A stretch of DNA of 64,000 bases from Halomonas cupida (GCF_900142755.1 NZ_FRCA01000001.1:308888-372887); one strand, 5' to 3'. Shown: positions 9,547-18,532, counted from the stretch's first letter. Made by a program: numbers and translations. Notes: a model not told the origin generated them from the letters alone.

Positions 9547-10306
9547 GTGGTGGAGTGACTTGTGGCAGAGCTGGTGGTCGTGGAGTGAGCTGTCGCCGAC
9601 AGCCTGGTGGGGTGTCGGTATGGCCTTGGCACTGGGGGCTTTCGTCCAGCGTACCACCGGATTTGGTATGGCGGTGGTGGGGGCTCCGTTGATTCTGCTC
9701 CAGGCCCCTGATCTGGTGCCGGTGGTGTTGATCTTCTACGGCTTGCTGGTGTCCTGTCTGGTGGTCAGGCGCTACTGGCAGCAGATCACCATGAGCGATA
9801 TTTCCACGGCCTTGATCGGCAAGGTACCCGGGACGATATTGGGGGTCTGGCTGCTGGTGGTCGCACCCATGGCAACCCTCGAATTGCTGATTGCCGGTAT
9901 CGTGCTGTTTGCCGTGGTGGTTACCCTGTTTCGGCTGCGCCTGCCGGTCACTCCTGCTTCGTTGTTCGGCGCGGGTCTGGTGTCGGGCATCTTCGGCAGT
10001 GTCGCCGCCATTGGTGGCCCGCCCATGGTGCTGTTGATGCACGGTATGCCGATGGAGCGCCTGCGGGGCAGCCTCGCAGCTTTCTTCCTGATCTCGTCGT
10101 TCATGACCCTTGCGGCACTGGCGGTGGCGGGGCAGGTCAGCGGTTGGCGCTTGGGTGTCAGCCTGAGCTTTCTGCCATTGGTGGTGGCCGGGCATGCGCT
10201 GGGGGCGGCATTGGCGCCACATATTCCACGCGGCCTGTTGCAGGCGGTGTCGCTGGGACTCTGCGCGCTGGCGGCATTGAGCCTGTTGGTCAAGGCACTG
10301 AGCTGA
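9539..10306 (+). CDS. TauE/SafE (TSUP) family permease
   Basis: Inner-membrane protein of 255 residues with about eight hydrophobic segments, arranged as two related halves. The characteristic TSUP motifs are ALGAFVQRTTGFGMAVVGAP in the first half and GIFGSVAAIGGPPMVLL in the second. Known relatives move sulfite, sulfoacetate, taurine-derived anions or other small organic acids. The start overlaps the MFS gene by 8 bases, which suggests one transcript. Nothing in the neighbourhood fixes the substrate. The N-terminus is notably Trp-rich (seven Trp within the first 25 residues). Confidence 0.85.
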   Translation: MIEWWSDLWQSWWSWSELSPTAWWGVGMALALGAFVQRTTGFGMAVVGAPLILLQAPDLVPVVLIFYGLLVSCLVVRRYWQQITMSDISTALIGKVPGTILGVWLLVVAPMATLELLIAGIVLFAVVVTLFRLRLPVTPASLFGAGLVSGIFGSVAAIGGPPMVLLMHGMPMERLRGSLAAFFLISSFMTLAALAVAGQVSGWRLGVSLSFLPLVVAGHALGAALAPHIPRGLLQAVSLGLCALAALSLLVKALS

Positions 10307-10324
10307 GGCGTTGAGGGAGTGAGC

Positions 10325-10450
10325 GACGAGCTACGAGCTACGAGCACGCTACGCTCGAGCTTGAACCCCGAACCCCGAACCCCGGGGAAGGCACGGGATT
10401 GCCGTTTTGGCGATGAGCCGCTCGCAGCTCGAAGCTCGAGTCTCGCAGCT
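10325..10450. repeat. Dispersed intergenic element, copy A
   Basis: The gap after the TSUP gene holds two and a half copies of a CTACGAG heptamer (10327-10345). A core of roughly 100 bases (10347-10450) follows, with three tandem CGAACCC-type units and a small GGCA/TGCC stem. The core aligns closely, in the same orientation and order, with 31913-32010, including CGCTCGAGCTTGA, AAGGCACG and GCTCGAAGCTCG. No convincing reading frame crosses it. It is a non-coding repeat family of unknown role lying just upstream of the Pho-box promoter. Confidence 0.75.
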
Positions 10451-10488
10451 GTAACTCTTCGTATAGAAATGCTGCGATCCATGTGAGG

Positions 10489-10507
10489 TTGTCATGAGCC
10501 TGTCATC
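10489..10507 (+). promoter_or_regulatory. Pho box upstream of pstS
   Basis: Two direct TGTCAT hexamers (10490-10495 and 10501-10506) are spaced 11 bases start to start. This is the layout of the PhoB binding site, which stands in for the -35 element. It ends about 60 bases before the pstS start; CAATGT at 10516-10521 could serve as the -10. It implies induction of the pst operon by phosphate starvation through PhoR/PhoB, which are not encoded in this window. Confidence 0.85.
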
Positions 10508-10569
10508 TTTCTCCGGCAATGTTGGCGTCGCGAAGGTTGACCACTTCTACCTTACAGGGAGCTCTCTCC

Positions 10570-11586
10570 ATGAATCGCATCCTCAAGACCACTGCTATTG
10601 CCGCTGCCGTGATTGGCGTGGCGGGTGTCGCCCAGGCCCGTGACCAGGTCCGTATCGTCGGCTCCAGTACGGTTTATCCGTTTGCCAGCTATGTAGCGGA
10701 AGAATTCGGTGCGACCACCGAATTTTCGACTCCGGTCATTGAGTCCACCGGTTCCGGCGGTGGTATCAAGCTGTTCTGTGCCGGTGTTGGTGAAGGTACT
10801 CCTGACATCACCAACGCTTCACGTCGCATGAAGCCCTCCGAACTCGAAACCTGCGAAGCCAACGGTGTCACTGATATCACTGAAGCCTTCATTGGTTATG
10901 ACGGTATCGCCTTCGCTCAGTCCGCCGACAACGAGCCGATGGACGTGACCCGCGAGCAGCTGTTCCTCGCACTGGCGGCCAAGGTGCCGGTCGATGGTGA
11001 GCTGGTCGACAATCCCTACCAGAACTGGAGCGATGTCGACGCTTCCCTGCCGGATCGCAAGATTGCCGTCTATGGACCGCCCACCACTTCCGGTACTCGT
11101 GATGCCTTCGGTGAACTGGTCATGGAAGCTGCTTCCGAGGAATTCGACGCCTATGGCGGCGAAGGTTACACCGATGTTCGTGCTGATGGTGCCTTCATTG
11201 ATGCCGGCGAGAACGACAATCTGATCGTTCAACGCCTGGCCGAGAACAAGGATGCTTTCGGTATCTTCGGTTACTCCTTCCTCGAGGAGAATGCAGACAG
11301 CCTGATCGGATCCAATGTCGATGGTGTCGCGCCGACTCCCGAGGCGATTGGCTCTGGTGAGTACCCGGTATCTCGCTCACTGTTCTTCTACGTCAAGAAC
11401 CAGCATGCGGAAGATGTCCCGGCCATGAACGAATACGCCACGCTGTTCATGAGTGAGCAGATGATTGGTGACATCGGCTATCTCAAGGGCATTGGCCTGA
11501 TCCCGGCTCCGGAAGATGTCCGCGCTGAAGCACGCGCTGCGGTGGAGGGTCATGAGAAGCTGGCCGCCGCCGACCTGGGCGAGTAA
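10570..11586 (+). CDS. pstS: Periplasmic phosphate-binding protein PstS
   Basis: Binds inorganic phosphate in the periplasm and delivers it to the PstCA permease. The start at 10570 is chosen because a classic Sec signal peptide begins there, with cleavage after VAGVAQA, and AGGGAG lies 8 bases upstream; the frame is open back to 10519. The mature protein begins RDQVRIVGSSTVYPFASYVAE, and phosphate-ligand loops are visible as STVYPF, ESTGSGGGIK and TSGTRDAFGE. Its 338 residues fit the Pseudomonas-type PstS. It is the first gene of pstSCAB and follows a Pho box. Confidence 0.95.
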   Translation: MNRILKTTAIAAAVIGVAGVAQARDQVRIVGSSTVYPFASYVAEEFGATTEFSTPVIESTGSGGGIKLFCAGVGEGTPDITNASRRMKPSELETCEANGVTDITEAFIGYDGIAFAQSADNEPMDVTREQLFLALAAKVPVDGELVDNPYQNWSDVDASLPDRKIAVYGPPTTSGTRDAFGELVMEAASEEFDAYGGEGYTDVRADGAFIDAGENDNLIVQRLAENKDAFGIFGYSFLEENADSLIGSNVDGVAPTPEAIGSGEYPVSRSLFFYVKNQHAEDVPAMNEYATLFMSEQMIGDIGYLKGIGLIPAPEDVRAEARAAVEGHEKLAAADLGE

Positions 11587-11605
11587 GGCTCCAGCTCCGA
11601 TCACG

Positions 11606-11637
11606 CCGGCCGGCAGCCTTGACGGGTTGTCGGCCGG
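11606..11637 (+). terminator. Attenuator-like hairpin between pstS and pstC
   Basis: A 13-bp stem including two G-U pairs (11606-11618 with 11625-11637) and a 6-base loop sits 20 bases after the pstS stop. There is no T-run. Such a hairpin commonly protects the upstream mRNA or trims read-through, giving more binding protein than permease. Confidence 0.6.
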
Positions 11638-11691
11638 TAAACGTTCCAGCGGGCTGTCGCTCGTTGTGACACCGAAATCCGAGAGACACCA

Positions 11692-12948
11692 ATGCAGACC
11701 AATCAACTCCTGGCCATGTTCTGTGGCGCACTTCTGGTGCTGGGTCTGGTCGCCTATCTGCTGGGACGCTCGAAGGCGGCGCGAGTGCGCGCTTCCGGCA
11801 CCGCGATGTATGCCCAGCCTGATCAGTATGCCTGGTTTACCGTGCTTTCGACGGCGGGGCCTGCTCTGGCGGTGGGGGCCGTTGCCTCCTTCGTCATGCT
11901 GTTGCTGGGTGCCGCTATCTCGCCGCTGTTGCTGTTGGCCGGTTGCCTGGTGGTGGCATGCGCTGGTCTGGCCATCGGCATCGCCATGGTTCGCCCCGAT
12001 TTTCATGCACGTCAGGCCATCGAGAAAGTCATTCGCTTTATCCTGGCCGGTGCCGCACTGATTTCCATCTTTACGACCCTGGGCATTCTGCTGTCGATCG
12101 TCTTCGAGGCGGTACGTTTCTTCAAGATGCAGAGTTTCTGGGACTTCATCACCGGCACCACCTGGAACCCGGGAGCCAGTTTCCTGGCATCCGCGGGACG
12201 GGCCGAAGAGGGTGGGGCGGCTGCCCAGTTCGGCTCGGTGCCGCTGTTTGCCGGCACCTTCATGATCACCTTCATCGCCATGGTGGTGGCGATTCCGGTG
12301 GGACTGCTGGCGGCAATCTATATGTCAGAATTCGCGCCGCAACGGGTACGAACGATCTTCAAGCCGATACTGGAAATTCTCGCCGGTATCCCCACGGTGG
12401 TCTATGGCTTCTTCGCTGCCATCACGGTGGCGCCAATCATCGTTGCCGTTGCGGACTTTCTGGGATTCGAGGCGTCGTTCAACAGTGCTCTGGCGCCAGG
12501 TATCGTCATGGGCATCATGATCATCCCGTTCATTTCCTCGCTGTCCGATGACGTCATCAACGCGGTGCCTGACAGTATGCGCCAGGGGTCATTGGCGCTG
12601 GGGCTTACTCGGGGCGAGATGATCCGCGATATCGTGATTCCGGCAGCTCTGCCCGGCATCATCTCAGCGTCGCTGCTGGCGGTATCCCGTGCGCTGGGTG
12701 AAACCATGATCGTGGTAATGGCCGCCGGTATGCGCCCGAACCTGAGCTTCAACCCGCTGGAAGACATGACCACAGTGACGGTGCGCATCGTTGCAGCCTT
12801 GACCGGTGACCTCGAGTTCGGTAGCGCCGAGACCTTGTCGGCGTTTGCTCTGGGACTGGTGCTGTTTGTGGTGACGCTGTCCCTCAATCTGGTGTCAGTG
12901 ATCATGATTCGTCGCTTCCGCGAGAAATATCGTGTCAACAACCTCTAA
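11692..12948 (+). CDS. pstC: Phosphate ABC transporter permease PstC
   Basis: One of the two inner-membrane permease subunits of the PstSCAB importer. At 418 residues it is longer than E. coli PstC (319). The extra N-terminal third contains about three hydrophobic segments before the conserved part begins near residue 120. The BPD_transp_1 coupling motif (EAA loop) is seen as SMRQGSLALGLTRGEMIRDIVIPAALPGI, given here by its first and last parts. The C-terminus has the usual LGETMIVVMAAG. It pairs with the equally enlarged PstA immediately downstream (18-base gap). Confidence 0.92.
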   Translation: MQTNQLLAMFCGALLVLGLVAYLLGRSKAARVRASGTAMYAQPDQYAWFTVLSTAGPALAVGAVASFVMLLLGAAISPLLLLAGCLVVACAGLAIGIAMVRPDFHARQAIEKVIRFILAGAALISIFTTLGILLSIVFEAVRFFKMQSFWDFITGTTWNPGASFLASAGRAEEGGAAAQFGSVPLFAGTFMITFIAMVVAIPVGLLAAIYMSEFAPQRVRTIFKPILEILAGIPTVVYGFFAAITVAPIIVAVADFLGFEASFNSALAPGIVMGIMIIPFISSLSDDVINAVPDSMRQGSLALGLTRGEMIRDIVIPAALPGIISASLLAVSRALGETMIVVMAAGMRPNLSFNPLEDMTTVTVRIVAALTGDLEFGSAETLSAFALGLVLFVVTLSLNLVSVIMIRRFREKYRVNNL

Positions 12949-12966
12949 GGTCGTGGAGCCAAGCCA

Positions 12967-14133
12967 ATGAGACAATCCTTCGACGATATCAGCGCCCAGC
13001 TCCGCGCTCGCCATCGCAAGTCCGCACGCCTCAAATGGACTTCCATGGGAGCCCTCGGTCTGGCGGTGCTGTTTCTGGTGCTGTTCTTTGCCGACATGAC
13101 CATCAAGGGGCTGCCGGCTTTTCAGCAGGCGCAGATCCAGGTGGAAGTCGACTACTCTGAGCAGGCCAGCCAATTGCCGCTGGCGGCGGTCAACGAAGAT
13201 ATGCGACGCCTTGTCAGCCGCGGGTATCTGAGGTTGATCCCCGGTCGCATGCAGAACAACCCGGAATTGCTCGGCACCACAACCACGGAGTGGGTGCTGG
13301 CAGATGGGCAGGTCGACCAGTATCTCAAGGGACATCACTCACGCCTCTCCGACAGCGAGAAGGCCGTTGTGGATCGGCTACAGGAAGAGGGGCGTGCCGA
13401 GTTGCGTTTCAACACCACGTTCTTCACCAGTGGTGATTCGAAGATGCCGGAACTGGCGGGTATCGCCTCGGCGGCCATGGGCACGGTCTTCACCTTGATC
13501 GTGACGTTGGCAGTGGCCTTTCCGATCGGCGTGATGACGGCAGTTTATCTGGAAGAGTTCGCACCGGATAATCGGTTCACCCAGATTATCGAGATCAACA
13601 TCAACAATCTGGCCGCCATTCCATCGATTCTGTTCGGTCTGCTGGGGCTGGCGATCTTCATCAATTTCTTCGGAGTGCCACGTTCGTCACCCGTCGTTGG
13701 TGGCTTGACTCTGGCACTGATGACGCTGCCGGTCATCATCATCGCCACGCGTACCGCACTGCGTAGTGTGCCGGACTCGATCCGTCATGCGGCCTTCGGG
13801 GTCGGCTGCTCGCGCTGGCAGGTAGTGCGAGATCATGTACTGCCGCTGGCATTGCCCGGCATCATGACCGGTTCGATCATTGGCCTGGCACAGGCCATGG
13901 GCGAGACCGCACCGCTGATCATCGTTGGTATGGTGGCCTTCATTCCTGATGTCACCAACTCCTTTACCGAAGCAGCCACCGTGCTGCCGGCACAGATATT
14001 CACCTGGGCTGGTGAGCCGGATCGCGCCTTCATCGAGAAGACTTCCGGCGGCATTCTGGTGCTGCTGGCCATCCTGGTGACGCTGAATGCGTCGGCGGTG
14101 GTGCTGCGCAAGAAATTCGAGCGTCGTTGGTAG
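12967..14133 (+). CDS. pstA: Phosphate ABC transporter permease PstA
   Basis: Second permease subunit of the phosphate importer, inner membrane. At 388 residues against 296 in E. coli, it has a cytoplasmic N-terminus, one membrane segment (about 30-50) and a soluble periplasmic-type insertion (about 50-160) before the conserved permease domain. That domain carries IPSILFGLLGLAIF, the EAA-type loop with GVGCSRWQVVRDHVLPLALPG, and AQAMGETAPLIIVG. It lies between pstC and pstB with short gaps, so it is in one operon with them. The enlarged form of both permeases is known from Pseudomonas and relatives. Confidence 0.92.
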   Translation: MRQSFDDISAQLRARHRKSARLKWTSMGALGLAVLFLVLFFADMTIKGLPAFQQAQIQVEVDYSEQASQLPLAAVNEDMRRLVSRGYLRLIPGRMQNNPELLGTTTTEWVLADGQVDQYLKGHHSRLSDSEKAVVDRLQEEGRAELRFNTTFFTSGDSKMPELAGIASAAMGTVFTLIVTLAVAFPIGVMTAVYLEEFAPDNRFTQIIEININNLAAIPSILFGLLGLAIFINFFGVPRSSPVVGGLTLALMTLPVIIIATRTALRSVPDSIRHAAFGVGCSRWQVVRDHVLPLALPGIMTGSIIGLAQAMGETAPLIIVGMVAFIPDVTNSFTEAATVLPAQIFTWAGEPDRAFIEKTSGGILVLLAILVTLNASAVVLRKKFERRW

Positions 14134-14160
14134 CGGCGTCATCACACAGGATAAACTGCC

Positions 14161-15006
14161 ATGAATATCAAGGTTGCCCAGCGCGGAGAGAATGTGATGA
14201 AGCAGGACGAACTCGGTCAGCCCGTCACGCGCAACGAAGATGCCAACCACGAGCTGAGCATTCGTGTCCGTGATCTGGACCTCTGGTATGGTTCCTTCCA
14301 GGCGCTCAAGTCGATCAACATGGACCTGTACCAGAAGAACGTGACGGCTCTGATCGGGCCTTCCGGGTGCGGTAAGTCCACCTTCCTGCGCTGCCTCAAT
14401 CGCATGAATGATCTGATACCGAGTGTCAGCCTCACCGGCTTGATCGAGATGGACGGCCGTGATGTCAATGAATCGAAGATGGATGAGGTGGCGCTGCGTC
14501 GTCGTGTGGGCATGGTGTTCCAGAAGCCGAATCCGTTTCCCAAGTCGATCTACGACAACATCGTCTATGCGCCACGCATGCATGACCTGGTCAGCCGCAA
14601 GGCCGACCAGGACGAGTTGGTGGAGAAGGCGCTGCGTGATGCCGGCCTCTGGGAAGAGGTCAAGGACAAGTTGCAACAGCCGGGCACCTCGTTGTCCGGC
14701 GGTCAGCAGCAGCGTCTGTGTATCGCCCGTGCCATCGCTGTACAGCCGGATGTGATCCTGATGGATGAGCCGACCTCGGCACTGGATCCGATTTCCACAG
14801 CGACCATCGAAGACTTGATGGACAAGCTCAAGCAGCAGTTCACCATCATTACGGTCACCCACAACATGCAGCAGGCCGCGCGTGTGGCGGACTATACCGC
14901 CTTCTTCCACCTCGGTGAGGTGGTGGAATACAACGATACCAAGACCATGTTCTCCAACCCTTATACCAAGAAGGCTGAGGACTACATCACCGGGCGCTAC
15001 GGCTGA
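14161..15006 (+). CDS. pstB: Phosphate ABC transporter ATP-binding protein PstB
   Basis: Cytoplasmic ATPase driving phosphate import. All ABC motifs are present: Walker [11 protein letters not shown]-loop [15 protein letters not shown], signature LSGGQQQR, Walker [14 protein letters not shown] and the switch His in TVTHNMQQA. At 281 residues it is slightly long because of an N-terminal extension; ATG at 14197, with GGAG upstream, is an alternative start that would remove 12 residues. It is the last gene of the operon. The usual next gene, phoU, is not here: a strong hairpin and an opposing gene follow. Confidence 0.95.
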   Translation: MNIKVAQRGENVMKQDELGQPVTRNEDANHELSIRVRDLDLWYGSFQALKSINMDLYQKNVTALIGPSGCGKSTFLRCLNRMNDLIPSVSLTGLIEMDGRDVNESKMDEVALRRRVGMVFQKPNPFPKSIYDNIVYAPRMHDLVSRKADQDELVEKALRDAGLWEEVKDKLQQPGTSLSGGQQQRLCIARAIAVQPDVILMDEPTSALDPISTATIEDLMDKLKQQFTIITVTHNMQQAARVADYTAFFHLGEVVEYNDTKTMFSNPYTKKAEDYITGRYG

Positions 15007-15028
15007 TATTGTCGTTTTCGGTGGTATG

Positions 15029-15054
15029 CACGGGGAGGCTTTGGCCTCCCCGTG
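15029..15054. terminator. Terminator after pstB
   Basis: A perfect 11-bp GC-rich stem (CACGGGGAGGC with its complement) and a TTTG loop start 22 bases after the pstB stop. It lies between convergent genes and could act in both directions. There is no long T-run. Confidence 0.7.
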
Positions 15055-15088
15055 TCGTTGCAGGCATTCCCCATGTCGTTGTTGGCAT

Positions 15089-16291
15089 TCATTTGCGCCG
15101 CAGGCCTCGCATCGCCCATAGGCCCAGCAGTGGGCCGGGCAGCAGCAGCCAGGCCACCGAAGGTCCCAGACTGGCCCAGAGTTGGCTACCCAGCCAGATG
15201 CCGGGAAGCGTGAGGGCGAAACCAATCGCATTCATGACGGCAAGGGTGGCCCCGACACGGTCGCGTGGCGCGGCTTCGGAGGCCAGTGATGAGAATTGGG
15301 CCGAGTCGGCAACCACACTGAATCCCCAGAGTCCGAGTAGCGCCAGCAATAGCGAGGGAGGAAGCTGGCCAATCAGCGGATAGACCAGACATAAGCTGCC
15401 GGAAGTGGCCAACGCCAGGTTGGCCATGCGGTGCCTGCCATGGCGTCGGCTGAAATGCCCGGCCGCGATGCTGCCGGGCATTCCCAGCGCGATGACGGCA
15501 AAGGACAGCCAGGCGATCCAGCCGGGACCTAACCCTAGACGGTCGATCTCCCTGGCGACCAGCAAGGGAACCAGTAACCAGAAGGCATACAGCTCCCAGC
15601 AATGGCCGAAGTAGCCTCCAGCGGCCGCGCGAAAGTTGCGACTCCGCCAGGCGGCCAGCCCCTCGGTCAGGCTGACACCAGACGAGGTGCCGGGTAGATG
15701 GGGGCCATCACCCAGCCAGCGTACGGCAAGGCCCCCGCCGACGGCCAGTAGCGAGGTCAGTGCCAGGGTCCAGCCCCAGGGGAGAGACAGTGTCATGCCC
15801 CGCACCAGATGGGGCATGGCGGTACCCAGCGTCAGCATGCCCACCAGCCAGGCCAGCGCCGCTCCAGTATGTCGAGGCGTCCAGCCGATCACCAGCTTCA
15901 TACCCAGTGGATAGATGCCCGCCAGGCAAAAGCCGGTGAGCCAGCGCAAGGCCAGCGCCAGATGCGGCTGGTCGATGACCATGATCATCGCCAGATTGCA
16001 GCTGGCGCCCAGCAGGCTGGCAACGAGAAACACCTGACTGGCACGAAAGCGGTCAGCGAGGCCGGTGGTGGCAATCAACAGGGTGCCGAGGATGAAGCCC
16101 AGTTGCACGGCTATCGTCAGTTGACCAATGACGGCTTCGTCGAGCCCGACCTGTGACACAAGCGTTGCGGCCACGCCGTTGATGCTGAACCACAACGAGG
16201 TGCCGCACCACTGGGCAAGGACGATAACCGGCAGGGCGAGTCGCTGGCGCTGAGGCATGGAGAGCGGAGGTCCGAAGAAGTGACTGAGCAT
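15089..16291 (-). CDS. MFS transporter
   Basis: Inner-membrane major facilitator protein of about 400 residues with 12 predicted helices. The N-terminus has VIVLAQWCGTSLWFSINGV, and the helix 2-3 loop reads TTGLADRFRASQVF, a divergent form of the MFS signature. The ATG at 16291 is taken over an upstream TTG at 16297; neither has a strong ribosome binding site. It lies 45 bases after the thiolase gene on the same strand, so it is probably co-transcribed with it and might export or import an organic acid used in the same pathway. The substrate cannot be named from the sequence. Confidence 0.8.
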   Translation of the reverse strand: MLSHFFGPPLSMPQRQRLALPVIVLAQWCGTSLWFSINGVAATLVSQVGLDEAVIGQLTIAVQLGFILGTLLIATTGLADRFRASQVFLVASLLGASCNLAMIMVIDQPHLALALRWLTGFCLAGIYPLGMKLVIGWTPRHTGAALAWLVGMLTLGTAMPHLVRGMTLSLPWGWTLALTSLLAVGGGLAVRWLGDGPHLPGTSSGVSLTEGLAAWRSRNFRAAAGGYFGHCWELYAFWLLVPLLVAREIDRLGLGPGWIAWLSFAVIALGMPGSIAAGHFSRRHGRHRMANLALATSGSLCLVYPLIGQLPPSLLLALLGLWGFSVVADSAQFSSLASEAAPRDRVGATLAVMNAIGFALTLPGIWLGSQLWASLGPSVAWLLLPGPLLGLWAMRGLRRK

Positions 16292-16336
16292 GGGCAAGCC
16301 CCGGCAGGAGTACCGGCCGGGACTGGGTTCGGAATG

Positions 16337-17521
16337 TCAGTCGATCAGTTCGACGGCCACGGCGGTAGCTTCGCCACCGCCGATGCACAGGCTGGCGATG
16401 CCACGTTTGCCACCGCGCTGGCGCAGGGCATGAATCAGGGTAGCGATGATGCGTGAGCCGGTGGAACCGACCGGATGGCCCTGGGCACAGGCGCCACCGA
16501 ACACATTGACCTTGTCGTGGGGCAGGCCGAGATCATCCATGGCCATCAGCGTGACCACAGCAAAGGCTTCGTTGACCTCGAAGAGGTCAACATCCGATAC
16601 CTTCCAGTCGAGCTTCTTGAGCAGCTTGTCGATGGCACCGACCGGAGCGATGGTGAACTCGCTGGGATGGAGAGACTGGGTGCTGTGGCCGACCATGCGT
16701 GCCAGCGGTTTGGCGCCGAGGCGCTGAGCGGCTTCGGCAGAGGCCAGAATCAGTGCCGATGCGCCATCGGAGATCGAGCTGGCATTGGCCGCGGTGATGG
16801 TACCGTCGCTGGAAAATGCCGGACGCAGACTGCGAATGCGGTCGAGCTTCGCCTGGAAAGGCTGTTCATCGTGCTCGACCACACTGTCGCCCTGGCGGGT
16901 GGTGACGGTTACCGGTGCCATCTCGGCGTTGAGGTGTCCGGCTTCGGTGGCCTGCATGGCACGCTCGAGGGAGGCGATGGCGAAGTCATCCATGCGCTCG
17001 CGGCTGTAGCGGCGGTCGTCGGCCACCTGCTGAGCAAAGCTGCCCATCAGCTTTCCGGTTTCTGCATCTTCCAGCCCGTCGAAGAACATATGGTCCTTCA
17101 GTTCGCCGTGCCCGAGGCGGTAACCCGTGCGCGCCTTCGTCAGCACGTGAGGCGCATTGGACATCGACTCCATGCCACCGGCCAGCATGACTTCTCCACT
17201 GCCGGCCTTGATCAGGTCATGAGCCAGCATGGCTGCCTTCATGCCCGAACCACACAGCTTGTTGATGGTAGTGGCACCGATGCCGTCGGGGATTCCGGCC
17301 TGGCGCATTGCCTGTCGGGCAGGCCCCTGCTTGACACCTGCTGGAAGTACGCAGCCGAGGATGCCCTCATCGATGGCATCGGCGCTGATACCGGCTCGCT
17401 CGACAGCCGCCTTGATGGCGGTAGCAGCCAGTTGTGGCGCGGTGAGCGAGGCTAGTGACCCCAGCATCCCGCCCATGGGGGTACGGGTAGCGGACAGAAA
17501 AACGATATCGCTCTGGCTCAT
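16337..17521 (-). CDS. Acetyl-CoA C-acyltransferase (thiolase)
   Basis: Thiolase II family enzyme of 394 residues that condenses two acetyl-CoA or cleaves 3-ketoacyl-CoA. All catalytic positions are visible: nucleophilic Cys in NKLCGSGMKA, His in GGACAQGHPVGSTG, and the C-terminal Cys in ASLCIGGGEA. The start at 17521 is set by AGGAG on the coding strand and by homology of MSQSDIVFLSATRTP; the open frame upstream is probably untranslated. It is divergent from a TetR regulator across 234 bases that hold a candidate operator. It could serve acetoacetyl-CoA metabolism, polyhydroxyalkanoate supply or beta-oxidation; context with acyl-CoA genes downstream favours degradation. Confidence 0.92.
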   Translation of the reverse strand: MSQSDIVFLSATRTPMGGMLGSLASLTAPQLAATAIKAAVERAGISADAIDEGILGCVLPAGVKQGPARQAMRQAGIPDGIGATTINKLCGSGMKAAMLAHDLIKAGSGEVMLAGGMESMSNAPHVLTKARTGYRLGHGELKDHMFFDGLEDAETGKLMGSFAQQVADDRRYSRERMDDFAIASLERAMQATEAGHLNAEMAPVTVTTRQGDSVVEHDEQPFQAKLDRIRSLRPAFSSDGTITAANASSISDGASALILASAEAAQRLGAKPLARMVGHSTQSLHPSEFTIAPVGAIDKLLKKLDWKVSDVDLFEVNEAFAVVTLMAMDDLGLPHDKVNVFGGACAQGHPVGSTGSRIIATLIHALRQRGGKRGIASLCIGGGEATAVAVELID

Positions 17522-17734
17522 GGTGAAAACTCCTGGCGCCGGTACATCCTCCACGGCACTGTCTGGGGGAATGATCGAATTGTGATTGTGGTCTGTGCCG
17601 GGGGGCTGTGGCAGCAACGTCTGCATGATCCTGTCGTCATGGTCTTCAGTGTGGCCCAGCAACGAGAAACCTGCTCATCGGGCGCTGGTTCATTGACCCC
17701 GGCAGTGCGCTATGCTTTGCTCATCAAAACCAAG

Positions 17735-17744
17735 CAAGCGCTAG
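17735..17744. promoter_or_regulatory. Candidate TetR operator, site 1 (thiolase/tetR promoter)
   Basis: CAAGCGCTAG lies 11 bases before the tetR start and just after a TATGCT sequence at 17711-17716 that could be the tetR -10. It shares CAAGCGCT with the perfect palindrome at 18519-18528 in front of the acyl-CoA synthetase gene. This fits autoregulation plus control of both flanking promoters, but it is inferred from pattern alone. Confidence 0.45.
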
Positions 17745-17755
17745 TGTAACTGCGG

Positions 17756-18331
17756 ATGAATGTAATGAATGACTCGCCCCGCCGCAAGGAATTGACCCGT
17801 CTCGCCGCTCAGCTTTTCGTCCAGGAAGGCTTCGATCGCACCACGGTGCGCATGCTGGCTCAGGAGATGGGCATCAAGTCCGGCAGCCTTTTTCACCATT
17901 TTCGTGACAAGCAGGAAATTCTGGCGGTGGTGATTGAGGAGGGCACACAGAATGCCCTCGCTCTTGCACGGCAGGCATTGGAACGCAGTGACCCTGAGCC
18001 GTTGGCGCGTCTGCATGCGCTGGCCAGAGCTCATCTGGAAACCTTGTTGACCGACCGCAATGCCCATGTGGTGGCGCTGTACGAATGGCGGCGTCTGGAT
18101 GTCGAGGCCCGTGAACACCTCACGCATCTGCGTGATGCCTACGAACAGCTATGGAACGAGGTCATTGACGATGCCATCACCGCTGGCCTGGTCAAGGGCG
18201 AGCGTGCACTGGTCGCCAGGTTCGTGCTCGGAGCACTCAATTGGACAGTGCGCTGGTATGACCCCGACGGCGCTCGTCAGCCAGAGCAACTGGCCGATGA
18301 GCTGGTGACGATGATCACCCAGCGTAGCTGA
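17756..18331 (+). CDS. TetR-family transcriptional regulator
   Basis: A 191-residue repressor-type protein. The N-terminal helix-turn-helix (about residues 10-56) has the TetR pattern AAQLFVQEGFDRTTVRMLAQ followed by GIKSGSLFHHFRDKQEIL. The C-terminal ligand domain is helical and contains LGALNWTVRWYDPDG, as in regulators of acyl-CoA metabolism. It is divergent from the thiolase gene and followed by acyl-CoA synthetase, SDR and acyl-CoA dehydrogenase genes, so an acyl-CoA is a reasonable effector (inference). The ATG at 17765 is an alternative start. Confidence 0.87.
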   Translation: MNVMNDSPRRKELTRLAAQLFVQEGFDRTTVRMLAQEMGIKSGSLFHHFRDKQEILAVVIEEGTQNALALARQALERSDPEPLARLHALARAHLETLLTDRNAHVVALYEWRRLDVEAREHLTHLRDAYEQLWNEVIDDAITAGLVKGERALVARFVLGALNWTVRWYDPDGARQPEQLADELVTMITQRS

Positions 18332-18518
18332 CAGGCCAGGCGTCTTGCATCTGGAGCCTGGCGCCTGAGCCTTACCCGGCAATCATTATTTAAAATCTCT
18401 TCATTTCAAGTCTTTTCGCGGATCAGCGTGAAGACTGAGTCATTGTAGCCCCATCACCTCCGACCATTGTCCAGGCGACCCTGTCTTGTCTGTCCATGGG
18501 TTAGGTTCTACCTTGTAC

Positions 18519-18528
18519 CAAGCGCTTG
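18519..18528. promoter_or_regulatory. Candidate TetR operator, site 2
   Basis: A perfect 10-base palindrome, CAAGCGCTTG, inside ACCAAGCGCTTGTT, lies 162 bases before the acyl-CoA synthetase start. It shares eight bases with the site in the tetR promoter. The shape is typical of TetR operators. Confidence 0.5.
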
Positions 18529-18532
18529 TTAG

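Noticed and set aside
13687-15231. Long minus-strand open frame (514 codons) across pstA-pstB.
   Set aside because: It is antisense to two clear genes, has His/Gln/Arg-rich composition typical of the opposite strand of GC-rich genes, and matches no family.
16475-17455. Long plus-strand frame antisense to the thiolase gene.
   Set aside because: The thiolase carries all catalytic motifs; the antisense frame is a composition effect.
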